Shown here: positions 59,692 to 64,000 of the stretch, piece after piece | How the letters are laid out: each line of letters starts with the position of its first letter | How positions within the stretch are numbered: the stretch's first letter is position 1 | Assembly (NCBI RefSeq): GCF_030445035.2 | Contig: NC_080677.1 | Span: 29,337,513-29,401,512 of the forward strand | Source: Dasypus novemcinctus | Lineage: Eukaryota > Chordata > Mammalia > Cingulata > Dasypodidae | Length of the DNA stretch: 64,000 nt | Direction: 5' to 3' | Notes under the pieces: model-generated | Told to the model about the DNA's origin: nothing | Seen by the model: the letters and a program-made list of their open reading frames with translations, nothing else | The model's database searches: none | Position numbers and translations under genes: made by a program

Positions 59692-61784
59692 CATTCACCA
59701 GCTCTAAGTATGCTTGAAGTCAGGGCTTTGAGATTCCAGGACACTTGTATAAAGGAATTCTGTTTCCTAGGCTGCAGTACATGGCCTAATATAATTAGAG
59801 AAATGGGTTGGAAATGGCCTTCTGATATTTAAAATGGGAAATCTCAAGTAGTTTTCAAAGAAAAGTATTCACGTTTAAATTAATTGAAAAGACATTGTAG
59901 AATATTAAGGAAGAAGAAGTCATTTTTATCTCCCGTGGTTAAATGAGCTGCATTTTTTATTGTGATTATAGAACTGCCTTGGATTATTTTTCCTATTCTA
60001 ACATTTCAGTGTTTCTTGGTAATTGGTCATGTTCAACATTTTGTATTTTGTCAGCAGGAATCATAGTTATCTATTTTCGGATTTGCAGGTAGTAAAATTA
60101 TGTAGGTTTTAACTGATTTCTGCTAATGCTAAGAAAAATTAGATGTTTTCAGGAGATAGTTTCAGAGAGTGAAGTTATGAAAAAAGATTATGATCAATGA
60201 GCAGGACATGCTCTTACTGTTGTTTTGTCTGCCTGGATGCTTTTCTGTCTTCTTTATTATTTACAGTTCTCTTTAAGATAACGTGTTCTCCCATTCTCTT
60301 TTCCTCTCCCTCCTTTCCTTCTTCTCTCCTTTACTGTGTGCTAGGCACTATGGAAGTTTGAGAGTTGGAGGGAGATGTGAAAGTCTGAGAGTTTGAGTGA
60401 TTGAAGGAGATTTTAAAAAGTCCTCTAACTTTACTGAGGCAGCAGATTCCATTGTATTAAAATTCTGTTTAGTCAGCTGGTACCTTAGCCATCCTTATAG
60501 TGACACTAATTAGCTTTAGCATACTGGCTCTGACCTTTGGAAGCCACTTCCTAGTTGGCAGCTAGTACTTGTTAATGCTTCACAAATATGAAGAACTGGA
60601 GAGAAGAGGAGAGGGATTGGTCCCTTGGCATCTTGAGACTGTAAAATTTAGAGTCCTGTGATATGCTGGGGCCAGTGAGAGCCAGTTGTTGCATCTCTTC
60701 CCAATTTCCTGTTCAGGGTCGTCACATTGGTAGCTTGAAATGGGCCTTGGTGGAAATTGGCAAACACAATAAATCAGGGCTTATTTTTTTCTCAGAGACA
60801 TAGTTATTTAACCAGCACTCCAATGACAGACCCTCACATCTAGGACAATACACAGTCACTCAAGATACAAGATGAGTAAACCAAGAGTGGAGAGCAGGTA
60901 GAAGATGTAGGAAAATAGGAGGTTTGACCTACTTTAGAGGCATGTAGCTGGTGTTTCTCTATCTCTTTCTGTTTTCTTTGTTTATTCCTCTTCTTTTCCC
61001 AATGTACTAAGCTGGAGAAGCTAAACTGGATTGGCTGTATTATGTGGTTAATTCAAATGTTAGCAAGAGGTGGCATGTTCTTTTAAATACCAGTTCTAAG
61101 GTTATGAACCCCAGCAGGGCCTTGCACTGCACACCTCCCAGGAGTGCCATTCACACCATAGCGTATGCAAATGTCAACCCTGGAGGGACACAGCCTGCAC
61201 AGATACACAGAACAGAGGCCCTAGGCCACTGGGTACCCTGCCATCCCTAAGGTTGTCCCAGGCTTCAAAAGTCTTTTTCCCTCTAAAAGAGAAACTCCTT
61301 TCATGGAGTGGTCCTGCTATCAGCCAGATGTGGCTTTGACTGTATGATTAAAGTAGCTCACAGGAAAGCTGGAATGACCCATGGACAAACCCAGAGGGAC
61401 ACCTGCATTTGGAGAGGAACTGGTTATTACAAGTTCTTTTTTAGATTGGCTCCAGATTTAGTAGATTCATCTCAGCAGCAGCCTTTCTCTTGTTCTTTTT
61501 GTGCATGATTTCTCTCAGTGGATCTGCCAGGGACTCCAGGTCACGTGATCAGCCTCGCTTAATCACTCAGGGTATTTCTGCATCTTTGATAAGAACAGAG
61601 TCATGTTTGGGGTCAGAGCCCTTGGGTGGCCACTGATATTAAAATTTCAAACCCCAAAACCCAAAATATACTTAATTTTTTTCTAGTAGCACAATTTGTA
61701 TGAAAAACCAACAGAAGGATATAAGGGTGAGAGATAGTAGGGAAAAAAGCTGACCTTGGATTTATAACATCAAATCTGCCCCTT

Positions 61785-61945
61785 ATTAGGAATGTGACAT
61801 GGGCCCAAGTCCCTCACCTTCTGTGAGCCTCAGTAATCTCATCTGTAAAATGGGATGAGAGTTTTTGCCTTTCCTTGCTCACTGTATCCCTTGTCCCTAG
61901 AATAGTATCTCACTCAGATAGCACTCGACACCTGTTTATGTAATG
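61785..61945 (+). mobile_element. MIR SINE fragment
   Basis: 'gtccctcaccttctgtgagcctcag', 'ctcatctgtaaaatgggatgag' and 'agatagcactcgacacctgt' follow the MIR core and tail. Confidence 0.7.
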
Positions 61946-62639
61946 AATGACTAGGAGTGCCATAAGAGTTGAATGCAAATACTTTGAAAATTGCAGTGCA
62001 CTATCTCATGGTAGAGATTTTCATAATAACTGTGTTGTCCTTTGAAAGGAGAAAATAAATGATTGAGAAGCAGATTCTTTACACCGGCTTGGTGCATCCA
62101 TGATGAGGTTTTAGAAGTAAAAAGATAGGACAGATAAGGCAATGATGCTTCCTGCAGAGCCATCTTTTGGTTATAGCTCCAAGTCACCAAGGCTGTGAAC
62201 CCTGGAAACCCAAAGGTGTGGTGTCGGCTTGGGTGCCTTGGACTGTCTTAGTGAGAGCCAAAAGTTGCCAGTGTCACAGCTTCTGTTAGTGTTGCTCGTG
62301 GTCTCATTTGTTTGTTTGCCCCTTTGCACTACCTCAGCCCATTCTAAGTCTCCTCCTTAACCAGCCCCTGGGCTGATCTTTGCCATTGGAAGCACTTTCC
62401 CCTCTTGGGCCTATCACTTTGTGTTCATTTCATAACACACCAGAGAAGGGCTGAGTGACTGGGGCAAATTCTGGGTTAGGCGGCTTCCCTTATACCGAAT
62501 CTGAGAGTCAGCACTGAGATCGGAAGCAGAAGTAGCTTACTGAGGCCTCTTAGCTGTATCCTGCATCAGAGCCACCCCTGGTACCCTTGGAACTCCAGTC
62601 AAGTGACGAGTAGTTGGGCAGGCTGGGAAGGTGATCGGA

Positions 62640-62790
62640 CCCAGATACAGCATCAGCTGTGCCACTAGCTGGAGATGTGACCTTGGGCCAGTCATTTCAT
62701 CTCCTTGGGCCATTAACTGGCAAACATTCATTCAACTACATTTAAGAAACTACCATCTGAGGTTCAAGTGTGGGAAAATGTCAGAGTATC
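62640..62790 (+). mobile_element. MIR SINE fragment
   Basis: 'gatgtgaccttgggccagtcatttcatctccttgggcc' is a forward MIR core; flanks are diverged. Confidence 0.6.
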
Positions 62791-63017
62791 TCCTTACCTA
62801 TTTAGGATTTTTAATATGATTTTCTATCAGGTCTGATAAAATCAGAATGTTTGGGAACCATTGAGTTATCCATATCCCCCTTTTCTGAATACATAGACTC
62901 AAATGATCAAACCTGAGTTGTAGATAATTTCCATAATTTGGTTTAAGTAAATATTAATATCATTATAATTTATTATTGGCTATCATTTTTATTCAATCTC
63001 AGGAGACTTCCCTTTAA

Positions 63018-63560
63018 CCAATTGTATTAGTCCGCTAAAGGGGTGCTGATGCAAAATGCCAGAAATTGGTTGGTTTTTATAAGGGGTCTTTGTTTGGGGG
63101 AGGAGCTCACAGATACCAGGCCATAAAGCATAAGTTACTTCCCTCACCAAAGTCTATTTTCACGTGTTGGAGCAAGATGGCTGAGGACATCTGCAACGGT
63201 CCAGGCTTCCTGGGTTCCTCCCTTCCGGGGTCTTGCTTCTCTCTGGGTTCAAAGTTCCTTTCTTCCCAGGGCTTGCTTCTCTTTCCTCTGGGAGCTTACT
63301 TCCTGGGGCTCCAGCTTAAAACTTCAGAATAAACTCCAACATTTAGAACCCTTAACTCTGTCCTTAGCCAGGCCTTCTATGAGTCCCTACCCACCAAGAG
63401 GTGGGGACTCAATGCCCTACTGGCACAAGAGGTTTTTATAATTACTTAATCAAGTAAACTTATGAATCCAATATAATCTAATATGCCCAGAGGAAAAGAT
63501 CAGTTTATAATCATAATCCAATATTTCTTTTCGGAATTCATCAATAATATCAAACCTGAC
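63018..63560 (+). mobile_element. Interspersed repeat of uncertain family
   Basis: Starts near 'ttgtattagtccgctaaagg' and continues with 'gtgctgatgcaaaatgccagaaattggttgg', then pyrimidine-rich repeats of 'cagggcttgcttctctt' and a 'ccaagaggtggggactcaat' block. It has the feel of a high-copy xenarthran repeat; class (LTR or DNA element) is not determined and no open frame is seen. Confidence 0.5.
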
Positions 63561-64000
63561 AGATTTATGCTTCATATTTTTAGCAGTTGAGGATGCTGAC
63601 TTCCTTATAGAACATGAAAAAAATCCTTGGAGAGCTTTGGCTGCTTTCAAATATTACGGGTACCTTTGTCATATTTATTGTTTATTCTTTTTCTTTTAGA
63701 AAAAAAGTGATAGGCATGATAAGCATATGGAACTTTATGTCTTAGAAAAGCCTTCAAATATCCTCAGACATTACTAACCCTTCCCATGTCACTTAGTGTG
63801 CAGTGGGCTTGAAGTTCATCAAAGAGAATATTTTAATTTTTACTCTGCTAATATTTATTATATTGGCTGTATAACAACATGACTGTGGTTAGCATGAATT
63901 ACTGTGTCAGAGTCACACGTTCACAGGCCTCATGCCATAGAAACAGAAGTAACAGAATAGCTTTAGAAGCTGGAAGGGATGATAGAGATCACTTAAGTCC

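Overview
This window reads as mammalian genomic DNA, most probably from an armadillo (Xenarthra, Dasypus-like). Two things point there. The dominant short interspersed repeats are tRNA-Ala-derived DAS-type SINEs, the family described from armadillos: at least a dozen copies are present, several framed by target-site duplications. No primate Alu is seen. The organism call is an inference from repeat content and was not tested by a search.

The only functional protein-coding gene I can support is SCRN1 (secernin-1, peptidase family C69), on the + strand. A CpG island at about 11.34-12.59 kb holds the probable promoter and the non-coding first exon, whose donor is at 11,890/11,891. Coding exons lie at 34,834-34,993 (ATG at 34,835), 45,798-45,979, 51,182-51,384, 55,661-55,855 and 58,027-58,192. 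All five join in frame with GT-AG junctions and give residues 1-301 plus two bases of codon 302, out of about 414 expected. The last ~112 residues must lie beyond base 64,000.

Layout: 1-11.3 kb is intergenic and repeat-rich (L1 3' half, four + strand DAS insertions, MER5-like and MIR fragments). 11.3-12.6 kb is the CpG-island promoter. Intron 1 (22.9 kb) holds most of the antisense DAS insertions, L1 3' fragments and a GT-rich minisatellite. Intron 2 (10.8 kb) holds an antisense L1, an MLT1-like LTR and two hAT-like elements. Intron 3 holds an L1 3' end and a complete MER5A-like element. Intron 4 carries a nearly full-length retrocopy of RHOQ (TC10), inactivated by start loss, two single-base deletions and damaged GTPase motifs. 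Introns 5 and 6 hold ancient repeat fragments.

I see no operon, CRISPR, RNA gene or novel multi-gene system. The points most worth checking are the RHOQ retrocopy, the dimeric DAS SINEs, the strand bias of SINEs inside versus upstream of the gene, the E-box in the promoter, and one possible conserved non-coding block in intron 2.
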